This document shows, one piece after another, positions 1 to 7,872 of a stretch of 20,852 nt of DNA. Source of the DNA: an uncultured Desulfobacterium sp. (GTDB lineage Bacteria > Desulfobacterota > Desulfobacteria > Desulfobacterales > Desulfobacteraceae); NCBI GenBank assembly GCA_937124525.1, contig CAKZLA010000098.1, forward strand, positions 1 to 20,852, in the 5' to 3' direction. The notes under the pieces are model-generated. The model searched no databases. It was not told the origin of the DNA and was given only the letters and a program-made list of their open reading frames with translations. Numbering within the stretch: the first letter of the stretch is position 1; each line of letters opens with the position of its first letter. Made by a program: the position numbers and the translations under genes.

Positions 1-176
1 CGTCGAGGATAACTGGCGAAGACCAGTCGCAGGGTGGTGGTCACATCTGAAAAGCTGTGCCAGGCTTCCGAAAGTACCGCGATACTTCCCGATGAAAAAT
101 ATAATATAAATTTAATAATGGTAATAATAATGACAACTGCCAGCAGAACAGCCGACGTTTTTATTGTTTCAGACAT
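1..176 (-). CDS. Cation diffusion facilitator (CDF) transporter, N-terminal part, cut by window edge
   Basis: Reading the minus strand from ATG at 176 gives 58 residues that run off the window. They begin MSETIKTSAVLL and contain a long hydrophobic segment (about residues 8-28), then FSSGSIAVLSEAWHSFSDV. The SGS-A-LSEA-HS--D pattern is the TM1-TM2 signature of CDF efflux proteins, which exchange Zn2+, Fe2+ or related metals for protons at the inner membrane; the Asp of HSFSD lies where CDF proteins have a metal ligand. No strong Shine-Dalgarno precedes the ATG. The gene is co-directional with the nucleotidase upstream of it but separated by a hairpin, so it is probably its own unit. Metal specificity cannot be told from this fragment. 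Confidence 0.75.
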   Translation of the reverse strand, partial: MSETIKTSAVLLAVVIIITIIKFILYFSSGSIAVLSEAWHSFSDVTTTLRLVFASYPR

Positions 177-243
177 GGAAGATGACCTGAATCCTTAACG
201 CTTCTAAAAGATTGAATATTAGGATAAAACCACCAAATAATTG

Positions 244-272
244 AAGCCGGAACATTAAAAATGCTCCGGCTT
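244..272 (-). terminator. Hairpin downstream of the nucleotidase gene
   Basis: AAGCCGGAACAT (244-255) pairs with ATGCTCCGGCTT (261-272) with one mismatch around a 5-base loop. It lies about 90 bases beyond the nucleotidase stop codon in the minus direction. The following minus-strand bases are AT-rich but not a clean U-run, so termination efficiency is uncertain. Confidence 0.55.
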
Positions 273-361
273 GATTTGATCCACTTCCCCCATCTGCGAA
301 TAGTCTATCCCTATCAGTTACAGCTTAACATATTGAATTGATATGGATAAAAATATTCTGC

Positions 362-3300
362 TCAGTGGGCACCATCTCCGGTTGTGTACAGGATATCATA
401 ATCCCTCTCAGCACCGGCAGCAGCCCATTCCTCAGGAACAAACTCCCAGTTTCCAAATGCTCTGGGGGTTACATTCACCCGGTTTTTAATATCCTCAATG
501 AGATAATAACGAAGATCCCGTGCTGTTACATCAATTTGTCGATCGCCAAGTTCTGAACTGTCAATACCTGCACCAGTTGTGATATGACCGCCACCGCCAC
601 CGGCACGATAGGAATTGATGGCACAGGTATAGGTGGCTGCTTCATCAAAAGCCGACCCCTCGTCCACAAGACCATCAAGGTCGGCATCCATACCCAGGAT
701 GGTGACCCTGTTAAATTCAGGCTCGCTCACATCCACTTCGTAAACAATGCCTGCCGCAGAATCATAGTTGTAATAGTTGGTTACAAGGGAGTAATTGCCT
801 GTGGTTTCGTCAAGGGATTTGAAGTTGATCAGGTGGTCATCGGCGCTGGTCATCTGGTTTGTCCATTTTGCATAGGAGTATTCCAGAAAATCGTCGATTT
901 CAGCGCCGGTCAGCGACATGAGATAAAGGGTGTTTTCATACTTATAAAGTTTATACATATCGCGAACATACACCGAGCCAGCCTCAATGGTTTTGTCAAA
1001 TTGCAGGGGCGCTGCAATGGAAATTTCAGCTGTCTGACCCATGACATCTTCACACACGGAAAATTGTATTTCATGGACCAGGTCATTGAACGAGGAGTCG
1101 CCGAACATGGAATCCCTGGATGTGGTGGATTCCGTAAAAGTTCCGATCTCTTCATCAACATAGTTCTTGGTCGCATCTACGGCATAGCCGAAATAGTCAT
1201 ACATCTCCTCATCAACATCGTACACCGTTGCATCCTTGTAGACACCGTCAACGCTCTTGGTGTAGGTTCCATCGCCATTGGGAGTCATGACAACCACAGC
1301 CTCGGAAAAATTATAGGCGGCATTTTTTGCGCCCAGAATCAGTACCGAATCGCCTGTTTCTTCATTCTCAATCGTATAGGCATGGTTATAATGATCATGC
1401 CCTACAAAAACGATATCAAGCCCCGGCACCTGTTCGGCAACCAGCTGGGATGCGTTCTGGTTCTTTTCGGCGTCTTTTTCTCCACCGCCATAGGTATAAT
1501 CAGTACCTGCATGGAAAAGTCCGATAATGAGATCAGGGCTTTCCTGTTGTTCAATGATGGGTACCCACTGCTTTGCAGTTTCAATCATGTCAAGAAATTC
1601 CATATCCGGCCATACTGATTCCGGCAGCCAGGAAGGAACACCCGGTGTTATGAGACCCAGTACGGCAATTTTAATACCGCTTCTTTCAATCACAGTATAG
1701 GGTTCAAAATAGGGGTCTCCCGTGGTGGTACTGATGCAGTTGGCCGCAAGCCAGGGGAACTCAAATTGCTGGTTAATGGCATCATAAACTGCTTTTCCAG
1801 GTTCAATGTCATGGTTACCCACGGTGCCTGCATCATAGTCCATGTAATTCATGATATCGGCTATCACATGGCCGTCCAGAGTATCTCTTTCATAGTTGTA
1901 ATAATTGGCAACGGGTTGGCCCTGGAGGATATCTCCATTATCCAGCAGTATCACCTCCTGATTGGCATTGTCCCGTTGGGAGGCGACATAGGTGTTAATC
2001 TGGGTGAGTGAATGTAAAATATCCTCGGCTTCAATGAAGTCATAGGGAAATAGTGACGCATGAATATCAGTGGTTTCAATGAATTTCAACACCACCGCAT
2101 CGGTGATATAGGTTACGCCTGTGGCATCCGGCCTGTTCAATGTTCCCATGGCCTTGGCGTAATCCATGAATACCTCTGCATCCACAAACCCGGTGTCAAG
2201 ACGATATCCAGTGGCATCTTCAAGCACGGAGTAGTAATCCCCGCCGGCTGCAATGTAGTTGTTGGTCACAACTCTGTAGGTTTCATCATCGTTGATCTCG
2301 ATCCAATCGCCGGAGTCATTCTGCTTTTCCACCAGGGTGAGCATAGGGGCCTGGGGATTTGTTTTAGCATCCACAGTAAAGCGGCAGCCAGCCACATAGG
2401 GGAAAGCACCGCTGCTGTCACCACTTGCCGCCGCATCAATACCGCTTTGAAGTGCAGCCTTAAACTCATTACCCGTTAATTCAAGAATATAGAGCGTATT
2501 ACCAAAGGGCATCAACTCATATGCATCTCCCACGGTAAGATCGCCTGCATAGATGGTCCTTCGCGGACCACCGGCATTTTGGAGAGCAAAATCAGCATCC
2601 AGCCCCACCTGATCCATTTTCCAGAGCATGCCGTCACAGACCACGGGGGCGATATAACTTCCATCGGGAAGGGGAACACCCTCCCCGTACTTATCGGTAA
2701 AAGGAATGCGGGTGTGATACAGATCAGAAGAAACAGAGGCAATGACCTCGGTCTCCAGTTCGTCAATCCCGGCTGTATATGTGGCAAGACTTGCCGCAGC
2801 CACGGTGTCTTTGGCCACCAGTTCCACTGCATTGTTTTCAGCCACGGCGGCAACAATGGCGGCGCGGGTTGTGTCATCAACCTCAACTTTGTCACCATTT
2901 TCATCTTTTTGTTTGATACTCTCTTCACCCAGAAGCAGGATGGGGGTTCCTTCAATGGCCGTGACAACACCGTCTTTATCAAATTCAACATTTAGTTTGC
3001 CAAGGGCCAGTGTATGCTGCCAGGCCTGTACCACATAGATGGAATCACCTTCAGTATTTTCCACCACTGTGGGGTATGCTCCGCCAGGGGCTTTTCCCAG
3101 GGCTTCAAGGTCTTCACCGCCCAGCAGGGTATGGGAATGACCACCCACAATGATGTCCACCCCTTCTATACTTTCAGCCAGTTCCACGTCCTGATCATAC
3201 CCCAAATGGGTAAGAAGGATAATCTTGTTAATCCCCTGGTCTTCCAGTTGTGCAACGTAGGTTGCAACGGTGCTGGCAAGATCATTGAAAATAACATTGT

Positions 3301-3892
3301 CCCCCGGACTTGATGTGAATTCAGTGGTGGGGGTGGTCAGACCGATGATTCCCACCTTTTCACCATTATAATCTTTGATCACATAGGGTTCGATCAATCC
3401 GGCCAGGCTTACCTCCGAAGTAGCGTCGATATTGGCTGAAATGATAGGGAACTCTGCATAATCAATGAACTTTTGAAGATACCCAGGGCCCTTGTCGAAC
3501 TCATGATTACCAACAGCCATGGCATCTACGCCCATGGCGTTGAGAAACTCAAAGTCAGCCTCACCTTCATATTTGGTAAAGTAGAGGGTTCCTTGTACAG
3601 CATCACCGGCGTGTAAAAGAAGTGTGTTTTCGGTGGATGACCGGATATCCTTGATTTTTGTAGTTAACCGTGGGTAACCGCCCATGTCAAAATAGGTTGA
3701 TTTTCCGCTGATGGTGAGCTCTTCACCCGATGAACCATCCGCATATGAATGGGAGTCATTCATATGCATGATGGTCAAACTCATACTACTACCCTTGGAA
3801 CTATCATCATCATCGTCATCATTACAACCGCCGATAATGGTCAGAAATGCCATTATCAGCAAAAATAAAATATTCTTTTTCAAAAATTGCAT
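362..3892 (-). CDS. Tandem-module 5'-nucleotidase / cyclic phosphodiesterase family lipoprotein
   Basis: A lipoprotein of 1176 residues made of two complete calcineurin-type 5'-nucleotidase modules. Start at 3892 is preferred over an ATG 14 codons upstream (3934) because GGGAG sits 6-10 bases before it and the product then begins with a short signal peptide and lipobox IGGC (Cys23), followed by a run of six Asp. Module 1 (about residues 38-590) shows HMND, HAGD, GNHEFD, THLGYD and GGHSH metal-site motifs, then the substrate-binding half with GGPRRTIYAGDLT and LMPFGNTLY. Module 2 (about 603-1176) repeats the order with TTDIH, LDNGDILQG, GNHDIE, FHAGTD and GHDHYNH, then its own C-terminal half (YKYENTLYLMSLTG). 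Such enzymes hydrolyse nucleotides or 2',3'-cyclic nucleotides outside the cytoplasm. Exact substrates are unknown. It is monocistronic here. Confidence 0.88.
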   Translation of the reverse strand: MQFLKKNILFLLIMAFLTIIGGCNDDDDDDSSKGSSMSLTIMHMNDSHSYADGSSGEELTISGKSTYFDMGGYPRLTTKIKDIRSSTENTLLLHAGDAVQGTLYFTKYEGEADFEFLNAMGVDAMAVGNHEFDKGPGYLQKFIDYAEFPIISANIDATSEVSLAGLIEPYVIKDYNGEKVGIIGLTTPTTEFTSSPGDNVIFNDLASTVATYVAQLEDQGINKIILLTHLGYDQDVELAESIEGVDIIVGGHSHTLLGGEDLEALGKAPGGAYPTVVENTEGDSIYVVQAWQHTLALGKLNVEFDKDGVVTAIEGTPILLLGEESIKQKDENGDKVEVDDTTRAAIVAAVAENNAVELVAKDTVAAASLATYTAGIDELETEVIASVSSDLYHTRIPFTDKYGEGVPLPDGSYIAPVVCDGMLWKMDQVGLDADFALQNAGGPRRTIYAGDLTVGDAYELMPFGNTLYILELTGNEFKAALQSGIDAAASGDSSGAFPYVAGCRFTVDAKTNPQAPMLTLVEKQNDSGDWIEINDDETYRVVTNNYIAAGGDYYSVLEDATGYRLDTGFVDAEVFMDYAKAMGTLNRPDATGVTYITDAVVLKFIETTDIHASLFPYDFIEAEDILHSLTQINTYVASQRDNANQEVILLDNGDILQGQPVANYYNYERDTLDGHVIADIMNYMDYDAGTVGNHDIEPGKAVYDAINQQFEFPWLAANCISTTTGDPYFEPYTVIERSGIKIAVLGLITPGVPSWLPESVWPDMEFLDMIETAKQWVPIIEQQESPDLIIGLFHAGTDYTYGGGEKDAEKNQNASQLVAEQVPGLDIVFVGHDHYNHAYTIENEETGDSVLILGAKNAAYNFSEAVVVMTPNGDGTYTKSVDGVYKDATVYDVDEEMYDYFGYAVDATKNYVDEEIGTFTESTTSRDSMFGDSSFNDLVHEIQFSVCEDVMGQTAEISIAAPLQFDKTIEAGSVYVRDMYKLYKYENTLYLMSLTGAEIDDFLEYSYAKWTNQMTSADDHLINFKSLDETTGNYSLVTNYYNYDSAAGIVYEVDVSEPEFNRVTILGMDADLDGLVDEGSAFDEAATYTCAINSYRAGGGGGHITTGAGIDSSELGDRQIDVTARDLRYYLIEDIKNRVNVTPRAFGNWEFVPEEWAAAGAERDYDILYTTGDGAH

Positions 3893-4153
3893 TCTTTTCT
3901 CCCTTTTAGAAAAATAGACCAGTCTTTGACCCAATATTCCTACTGCTAAATATGATCCTTAACACTTCAAAGTTAGTGGTTTATTTAAAAATGATTAATT
4001 TGCTGTTTACCTCTTGTTATTACTTGCAATTCGCTCATTTTTTCATAAGCTGTTGAATTTATTAATACCAAAAAGTTGGACATCAAAAAAATATGCTGAT
4101 ATTTTGTTTTGATTACAGCATGTTATAGAAATGAGCGAAAAAAGGGTTATTAG
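3893..4153. other. AT-rich intergenic region with divergent promoters expected
   Basis: This gap lies between the divergently transcribed nucleotidase and the transposase remnant. It is strongly AT-rich. I see no convincing -35/-10 pair, no RNA structure and no coding signal beyond short chance frames. The promoter of the nucleotidase gene must lie here. Confidence 0.4.
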
Positions 4154-4324
4154 CATGTGTGGATATCAAGGGAACCTTTGAATCGACGGAATCTGCATGA
4201 TCTCTGTAATTTGGGGGCACGTTATCGTTGGGCAATAGAGGGCCGCGTGCTGGTAGAGAAACATCGTGGTGGTCAATATGAACACTTGTTGCATCATGAA
4301 AAACAGGTGGCAGACCCTGTTTGA
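4154..4324 (+). pseudogene. Transposase C-terminal remnant
   Basis: A stretch of about 56 codons, bounded by stop codons at both ends, reads VWISREPLNRRNLHDLCN, then LGARYRWAIEG and LVEKHRGGQYEHL. The spacing of RW-IE, KH-G and YEH resembles the C-terminal part of DDE transposases, where the Glu after RW-I is the last catalytic acid. There is no start codon or ribosome binding site, and nothing recognisable of the rest of the gene upstream or downstream, so this is a decayed fragment. The family assignment comes from remembered motif pattern and is moderate; the coding ancestry of the frame is more secure. Confidence 0.55.
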
Positions 4325-4486
4325 AGTATGGTATTGCTTTAAAATGGCCGAAAAGAAGCAGGCCCGAATTTTTTAATATTTGATGATATATTTTTTGTGT
4401 TGATATGGTGGGCAAGTTTGGCTTATGCGTGTTGTTTCTGGGAATTCCTGGCTTGTGTTGCGCCAGCCAACCCTGAAGCCGTTCTT

Positions 4487-4515
4487 CCAGAAATCAGCCC
4501 CCAAAACCGGATCAC
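4487..4515 (+). repeat. Leader motif shared with the SLC13 gene (copy 1)
   Basis: CCAGAAATCAGCCCCC followed by AAAACCGGATCAC closely matches 7901-7928 (CCAGAAATAAGCCCC then AAAAACGGATAAC), with about four differences plus one gap. Both copies lie within roughly 75 bases of a start codon on the same strand (aroD and the permease). It could be a shared regulatory site or a small dispersed duplication. Confidence 0.5.
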
Positions 4516-4557
4516 CGAGGAATTAGGGAGGGAAAACCCGTTGAAAGGAAAATTAAG

Positions 4558-5328
4558 ATGAGGATGAACTGCCAACGACCGGTCAATGTAAAGGGAAAAA
4601 TTATCGGCGGTCCTGATACGCTGATCTGCCTGCCCCTGGTGGCAACGGACAGGGATGATCTGCTGCGCCAGGCCCGGGAACTCATGGGTCTTTCCCCCGA
4701 CCTTCTGGAGTGGCGCGTTGATGCCTTGGATACGGTTGGCGACGTAGGGGAGGTTCTTATAACCCTTGCCCATCTGCGCACAGCCATGGAAGGGGTTCCC
4801 TTGATATTCACCTGCCGCATTGATATTGAGGGGGGCATGGGCCAAATTTCCCGGGAGACCCGGCTGGATGTGATTACCCAGGCCATGGCAACGGGTCTGG
4901 TTGATATTGTGGATGTTGAATTGTGCAACGATGTGGCTTTTATTGAAAGCATCCGTTATGGTGCAGAGCAAAACGGCGTTAAATTAATGTTGTCCTCCCA
5001 TGATTTTGAAAAAACCCCGGATGAAACCGTGATTCTGGAGCGATTGGGCCGGGCCCAGGCCCTGGGGGCGGACATTGCTAAACTTGCGGCCATGCCAAAC
5101 AATTATAAGGACGTTCTTTTATTGTTGAACGCCACCCTGCGGGCCAGAACAGATTTTCTTGAAATTCCCATGATCACCATATCCATGGGAAAACAGGGCC
5201 TTGTGAGTCGTATTGCCGGGGGGCTTTTCGGTTCTGATATGACCTTTGCCATGGGGAAAAGTGAATCTGCCCCGGGTCAGATTCCCATCCAGAAACTTCG
5301 CCAGGCCATGGACGTGCTGCATCATTGA
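4558..5328 (+). CDS. aroD: Type I 3-dehydroquinate dehydratase
   Basis: Cytoplasmic enzyme of the shikimate pathway that dehydrates 3-dehydroquinate to 3-dehydroshikimate through a Schiff base. The 256-residue length is normal for the class I aldolase-fold enzyme. Visible active-site features are E51 and R53 in EWRVD, the catalytic His148 in LSSHDFEKTP, the Schiff-base Lys175 in ADIAKLAAMP, and R218 followed by GGLFGSDMTFA in the phosphate/carboxylate-binding C-terminal part. An in-frame ATG at 4564 is an alternative start; AAAGGAAA lies 9-16 bases before 4558. The gene stops 25 bases before the sigma-54 regulator, suggesting cotranscription although no functional link is obvious. No other shikimate gene is in the window. 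Confidence 0.93.
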   Translation: MRMNCQRPVNVKGKIIGGPDTLICLPLVATDRDDLLRQARELMGLSPDLLEWRVDALDTVGDVGEVLITLAHLRTAMEGVPLIFTCRIDIEGGMGQISRETRLDVITQAMATGLVDIVDVELCNDVAFIESIRYGAEQNGVKLMLSSHDFEKTPDETVILERLGRAQALGADIAKLAAMPNNYKDVLLLLNATLRARTDFLEIPMITISMGKQGLVSRIAGGLFGSDMTFAMGKSESAPGQIPIQKLRQAMDVLHH

Positions 5329-5353
5329 AGAAAACAGGGAGGATATTGCCCGG

Positions 5354-6709
5354 ATGACAACAACAGCCAGAATTATGCTGGTGGACGATGAAGGTGTTAC
5401 CCTCAAGAGATTGAGACGGCTCCTGGAAAAACAGGGCTATCTTGTCTCCTCTTATACCCATCCTACAGGGGCACTCAAGCGCATGGAAGATACCCCCTAT
5501 GATCTTGTTGTCACCGATGTGAAAATGCCCGGCATGGATGGTCTGGAGCTGATGATTGCCATCAAGACCCGTTTTCCTGCCATAGACGTCATTCTCATGA
5601 GCGGTTATGCCACCATTGACAATGCCATTGAAGCCACCCGGGAAGGGGCCTTCCACTACCTAAAAAAACCCTTTACACCGAAACAGTTTTTGGAAGTTGT
5701 GGAAAATGCCCTTAATCGACAGAGACTGAGAGCCCAGGCAGCCCAGGTACAAGAAGACAACGAATGCAGCCTTTCGCCCCCTGTGATCATCGGGAACAGT
5801 CCAAAAATCAGAGACATACAGACATTGATTCACCAAATTGCCCCCACGGATTGCAGTGTCTTAATCTCCGGGGACTCGGGCACCGGAAAGGAGCTGGTGG
5901 CAAGGAGTATTCATCTTGCAAGCACACGGTCCCGGGGACCCTTTGTGGCGGTGAACTGCGGTGCCTTTACTGAAACCCTTCTGGCCAGTGAGCTTTTTGG
6001 ACATGAAAAGGGGGCCTTTACCGGTGCCGTGAAAACCCGGGCCGGGCTTCTGGAAACGGCGAACATGGGCACTGTTTTTCTGGATGAAATCGGCGAGATG
6101 CCCCACTCCATGCAGGTAAAACTCTTGCGGGTACTCCAGGAAGGGGAACTTGTTCGAGTGGGGGGAACCAAGGCCATTCCCGTTGATATCCGAGTGCTTT
6201 CGGCCACGGCCAAAGATCTGAAAGCCGAGGTCCAGACCGGTGCATTTCGAAAAGACATGTATTACCGCATCAATGTCGTCAACATAAACCTCCCGGCCCT
6301 GAACAAACGGTGTGAAGATATCCCCCTGTTGGCCTATCACATCCTGGATTGCTTGAACCGCAAAGGCTTAAAGCAGATAAGGGCCATCTCCTCCCGGGCC
6401 ATGTCTTTGCTCATTGGTTATGCCTTTCCGGGAAATGTCAGGGAACTTGAAAATATCCTGGAACGGGCCGTCGCCATCAGCAGATCCAATGAAATCCGGG
6501 CCTGTGATCTTCCGGCGGATCTTGAAGAGCTGGAACTTCATACCTATCAGAGACCTGAAAAGGACATGATGACCCTGGCAGAACTGGAAAGGGATTATAT
6601 TGCCCACCTTTTAAGTATCAACCATAATGCAAAAACAAGAACCGCAGAGATCCTGGGCATTGATCGTGCATCATTATGGCGTAAGATCAAGAAATTCGAT
6701 TTGAAATAA
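5354..6709 (+). CDS. Sigma-54-dependent response regulator, NtrC type
   Basis: A 451-residue activator of sigma-54 RNA polymerase in three parts. The receiver (about 5-120) has VDDE, phospho-acceptor D55 in VVTDVKMPG and K105 in KKPF. The AAA+ domain (about 144-370) has Walker A GDSGTGKE (173-180), the sigma-54 contact loop GAFTGA (220-225) and Walker B VFLDEIGE (241-248). A Fis-type helix-turn-helix closes the protein (AEILGIDRASLWRKIKKF). Start 5354 is chosen over an upstream in-frame ATG at 5246 because the latter lies inside aroD and AGGGAGG precedes 5354 by 11 bases. Its partner kinase is not adjacent; the histidine kinase at 12007 is the nearest candidate. Likely targets include the block starting at 7426, which has a -24/-12-like site. 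Target assignment is inference. Confidence 0.92.
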   Translation: MTTTARIMLVDDEGVTLKRLRRLLEKQGYLVSSYTHPTGALKRMEDTPYDLVVTDVKMPGMDGLELMIAIKTRFPAIDVILMSGYATIDNAIEATREGAFHYLKKPFTPKQFLEVVENALNRQRLRAQAAQVQEDNECSLSPPVIIGNSPKIRDIQTLIHQIAPTDCSVLISGDSGTGKELVARSIHLASTRSRGPFVAVNCGAFTETLLASELFGHEKGAFTGAVKTRAGLLETANMGTVFLDEIGEMPHSMQVKLLRVLQEGELVRVGGTKAIPVDIRVLSATAKDLKAEVQTGAFRKDMYYRINVVNINLPALNKRCEDIPLLAYHILDCLNRKGLKQIRAISSRAMSLLIGYAFPGNVRELENILERAVAISRSNEIRACDLPADLEELELHTYQRPEKDMMTLAELERDYIAHLLSINHNAKTRTAEILGIDRASLWRKIKKFDLK

Positions 6710-6728
6710 TAAATTTTATAATTTTTTC

Positions 6729-6833
6729 GGCATCCTTCATTCACTGGTTGACACTTTCTCAAAATACTCCTCTATTTTCTGGGAATTTCCTCAAAAAAGT
6801 GTCAATTACTTTTGAGGGGATATGAAGGATGCC
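6729..6833. repeat. Small inverted-repeat element, copy 1
   Basis: Perfect 12-base terminal inverted repeats GGCATCCTTCAT (6729-6740) and ATGAAGGATGCC (6822-6833), plus inner inverted arms TTGACACTTT and AAAGTGTCAA. The flanking 8-mers ATTTTTTC (left) and ATTTTCTC (right) match at seven of eight positions, as an aged target duplication would. The right half resembles 13681-13713. It sits directly after the stop codon of the sigma-54 regulator. No protein is encoded, so it would be non-autonomous. Confidence 0.65.
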
Positions 6834-6897
6834 ATTTTCTCCCCAGATTCTGGAAAAAACCAGGGAGAAAACCAGGGAGAAAAGAGAGACATTGATC

Positions 6898-7092
6898 ATG
6901 CCTAATCCTAAAATAACAATCGTCTGGCTGGTAAAACTGCCTGGTGTGACTACAAAAAGGATTGAATGGCAGATGGCCAAGTTAAAAAAAATTTGGGCGA
7001 TCGGCATATCCAACCCATCCATCGCCATTGAGCAAATCACTTATCTGCTGTTCATGAAACAATTGGATAAATTGGATTCAGATCAGCGATGA
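6898..7092 (+). pseudogene. HsdM (type I restriction-modification methyltransferase) N-terminal remnant
   Basis: The frame ends with LKKIWAIGISNPSIAIEQI followed by TYLLFMKQLDKLD and stops at once. GISNP--AIEQI-YLLF-K-LD-LD is the conserved N-terminal helical-domain pattern of type I HsdM subunits, which are normally about 450-800 residues long. Nothing of the catalytic methyltransferase domain (NPPF) follows, and no HsdS or HsdR is nearby. The preceding 25 residues are not recognisable, and the usual FWSGG before ISNP is eroded to AIG. I infer a relic of a lost restriction locus. The open frame extends upstream to 6829 inside the inverted-repeat element; that part is probably chance. Confidence 0.65.
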
Positions 7093-7147
7093 TGACATTG
7101 AATTTACATGATAAAACCATATCTCAAAATTTTAGATCCAAAGTATT

Positions 7148-7172
7148 CCTTCTGAATCCATGATTCAGGAGG
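7148..7172. promoter_or_regulatory. Strong dyad, possible activator site
   Basis: CCTTCTGAATC and GATTCAGGAGG form an 11-bp dyad (one T-G position) around a 3-base centre. There is no T-run on either side, so it is not a standard terminator. It lies about 210 bases upstream of the candidate sigma-54 promoter, within the range of NtrC-type upstream activating sequences. Function is inferred from position and symmetry only. Confidence 0.35.
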
Positions 7173-7180
7173 GGAGCATT

Positions 7181-7274
7181 TGCAACGCCTGTGTTCGTTT
7201 CTGCAACACCTCGTTCCTTTCTCGTTTCCCGGGAGATCTTGTGTGCCTTTTCCCCCTCCGTTGCATTCTGCAAC
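7181..7274. repeat. TGCAAC repeats
   Basis: TGCAAC occurs at 7181-7186 and 7202-7207, 21 bases (two helical turns) apart, each followed by a similar RCC. It occurs again at 7269-7274 as the right half of GTTGCA-TTC-TGCAAC (7260-7274). These could be protein-binding half-sites upstream of the candidate -24/-12 promoter, or chance. Confidence 0.25.
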
Positions 7275-7382
7275 ATCTTATTTTCAATATTTTTTTCTGA
7301 AAATGTTTTCAACAAATCCGTCATGTTTCTTATGGGTAGTTAAATCAATTGGTTAACTTTGCGCGTGCCTTTTGAATTCTTC

Positions 7383-7398
7383 TGGCACAGAATTTGTA
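7383..7398 (+). promoter_or_regulatory. Candidate sigma-54 (-24/-12) promoter of the ion-transport block
   Basis: TGGCACAGAATTTGTA matches the consensus TGGCAC-N5-TTGCA with correct spacing and one deviation (GT in place of GC at -12). A transcript starting about 12 bases downstream would begin just ahead of the AGGAGG at 7411-7416 and the ATG at 7426. A sigma-54 activator gene is the nearest intact gene upstream, which adds weight. The altered -12 doublet is the main reservation. Confidence 0.4.
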
Positions 7399-7425
7399 AT
7401 ACTCCAAGCCAGGAGGTATGCTGGT

Positions 7426-7872
7426 ATGAATTCTGATTTGTTGGTAATTTTTGAAAATGAACAGGTGTTTCCTGAGGCCTTGCACTACGCCAGGGAATTC
7501 GCCCTGCGAATTAATGCCAGAGTCACCCTTCTCATGCTGGTTTACATGTCCTTTTCCGGTTCTAATCTTTTGGGCGTTAAACGCCATGATCTCAAAAAGA
7601 TTGGAACCCGGGTCAACCGCCTGCTGGAGGAATGTTCAGCCCCTTTTCTTGTAAATGGTCTTAAAATAAATTCGGTGATGCGGATTGGCGATCCAGCCCA
7701 GGAATTGTTGAAATTCCTGGCAGACAGGTCCCCCTTTCAGGTCATTATCTGGGGAAGCAGCCAGGATTTACCCTTTGCATGCAAATTTTCTGGAAAACAT
7801 TGGCTTGGGCGGGTGACCAAGAATCTGGAATGCCCGCTTCTGACAGTGAAAAAACGAATAACAAAAAATTAA
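7426..7872 (+). CDS. UspA-like universal stress domain protein
   Basis: 148 residues with an alternating beta/alpha layout: LLVIF at the start, an Ala-rich helix EALHYAREFALRINARV, then TLLMLVYM, and a C-terminal half with MRIGDPAQELLKFL, VIIWGSSQ and CPLLTVKK. This is the order of a single UspA fold. The ATP-loop pattern G-2x-G-9x-G-S/T is degenerate: the region is GSSQDLPFACKFSGKHWLGR, so nucleotide binding is doubtful. Start 7426 is set by AGGAGG nine bases upstream; an in-frame ATG at 7372 would overlap the candidate promoter. It is the first gene of the block and is followed by the permease after an 86-base gap. Usp proteins are often paired with ion or anion transporters, and a modulatory role is the likely guess. 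Confidence 0.7.
   Translation: MNSDLLVIFENEQVFPEALHYAREFALRINARVTLLMLVYMSFSGSNLLGVKRHDLKKIGTRVNRLLEECSAPFLVNGLKINSVMRIGDPAQELLKFLADRSPFQVIIWGSSQDLPFACKFSGKHWLGRVTKNLECPLLTVKKRITKN

Noticed and set aside
584..1618. 344-codon open frame on the plus strand opposite the nucleotidase gene
   Set aside because: It is antisense to conserved metal-site motifs, has no ribosome binding site, and its translation is repetitive and unlike a protein family.
4448..4464. Possible sigma-54 promoter TGGCTTGTGTTGCG ahead of aroD
   Set aside because: Spacing between the GG and GC doublets is 8 bases, not 10.
4423..4971. Minus-strand open frame overlapping aroD
   Set aside because: The plus strand encodes AroD with all catalytic residues; the minus frame has no family pattern and no start signal.
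5246..5353. Upstream in-frame ATG for the sigma-54 regulator
   Set aside because: It lies inside aroD, and the extra 36 residues do not resemble a receiver; AGGGAGG precedes the ATG at 5354.
7124..7324. 66-codon minus-strand open frame in the gap before the Usp gene
   Set aside because: No ribosome binding site, low-complexity polar composition and overlap with the dyad and repeats; no family recognised.
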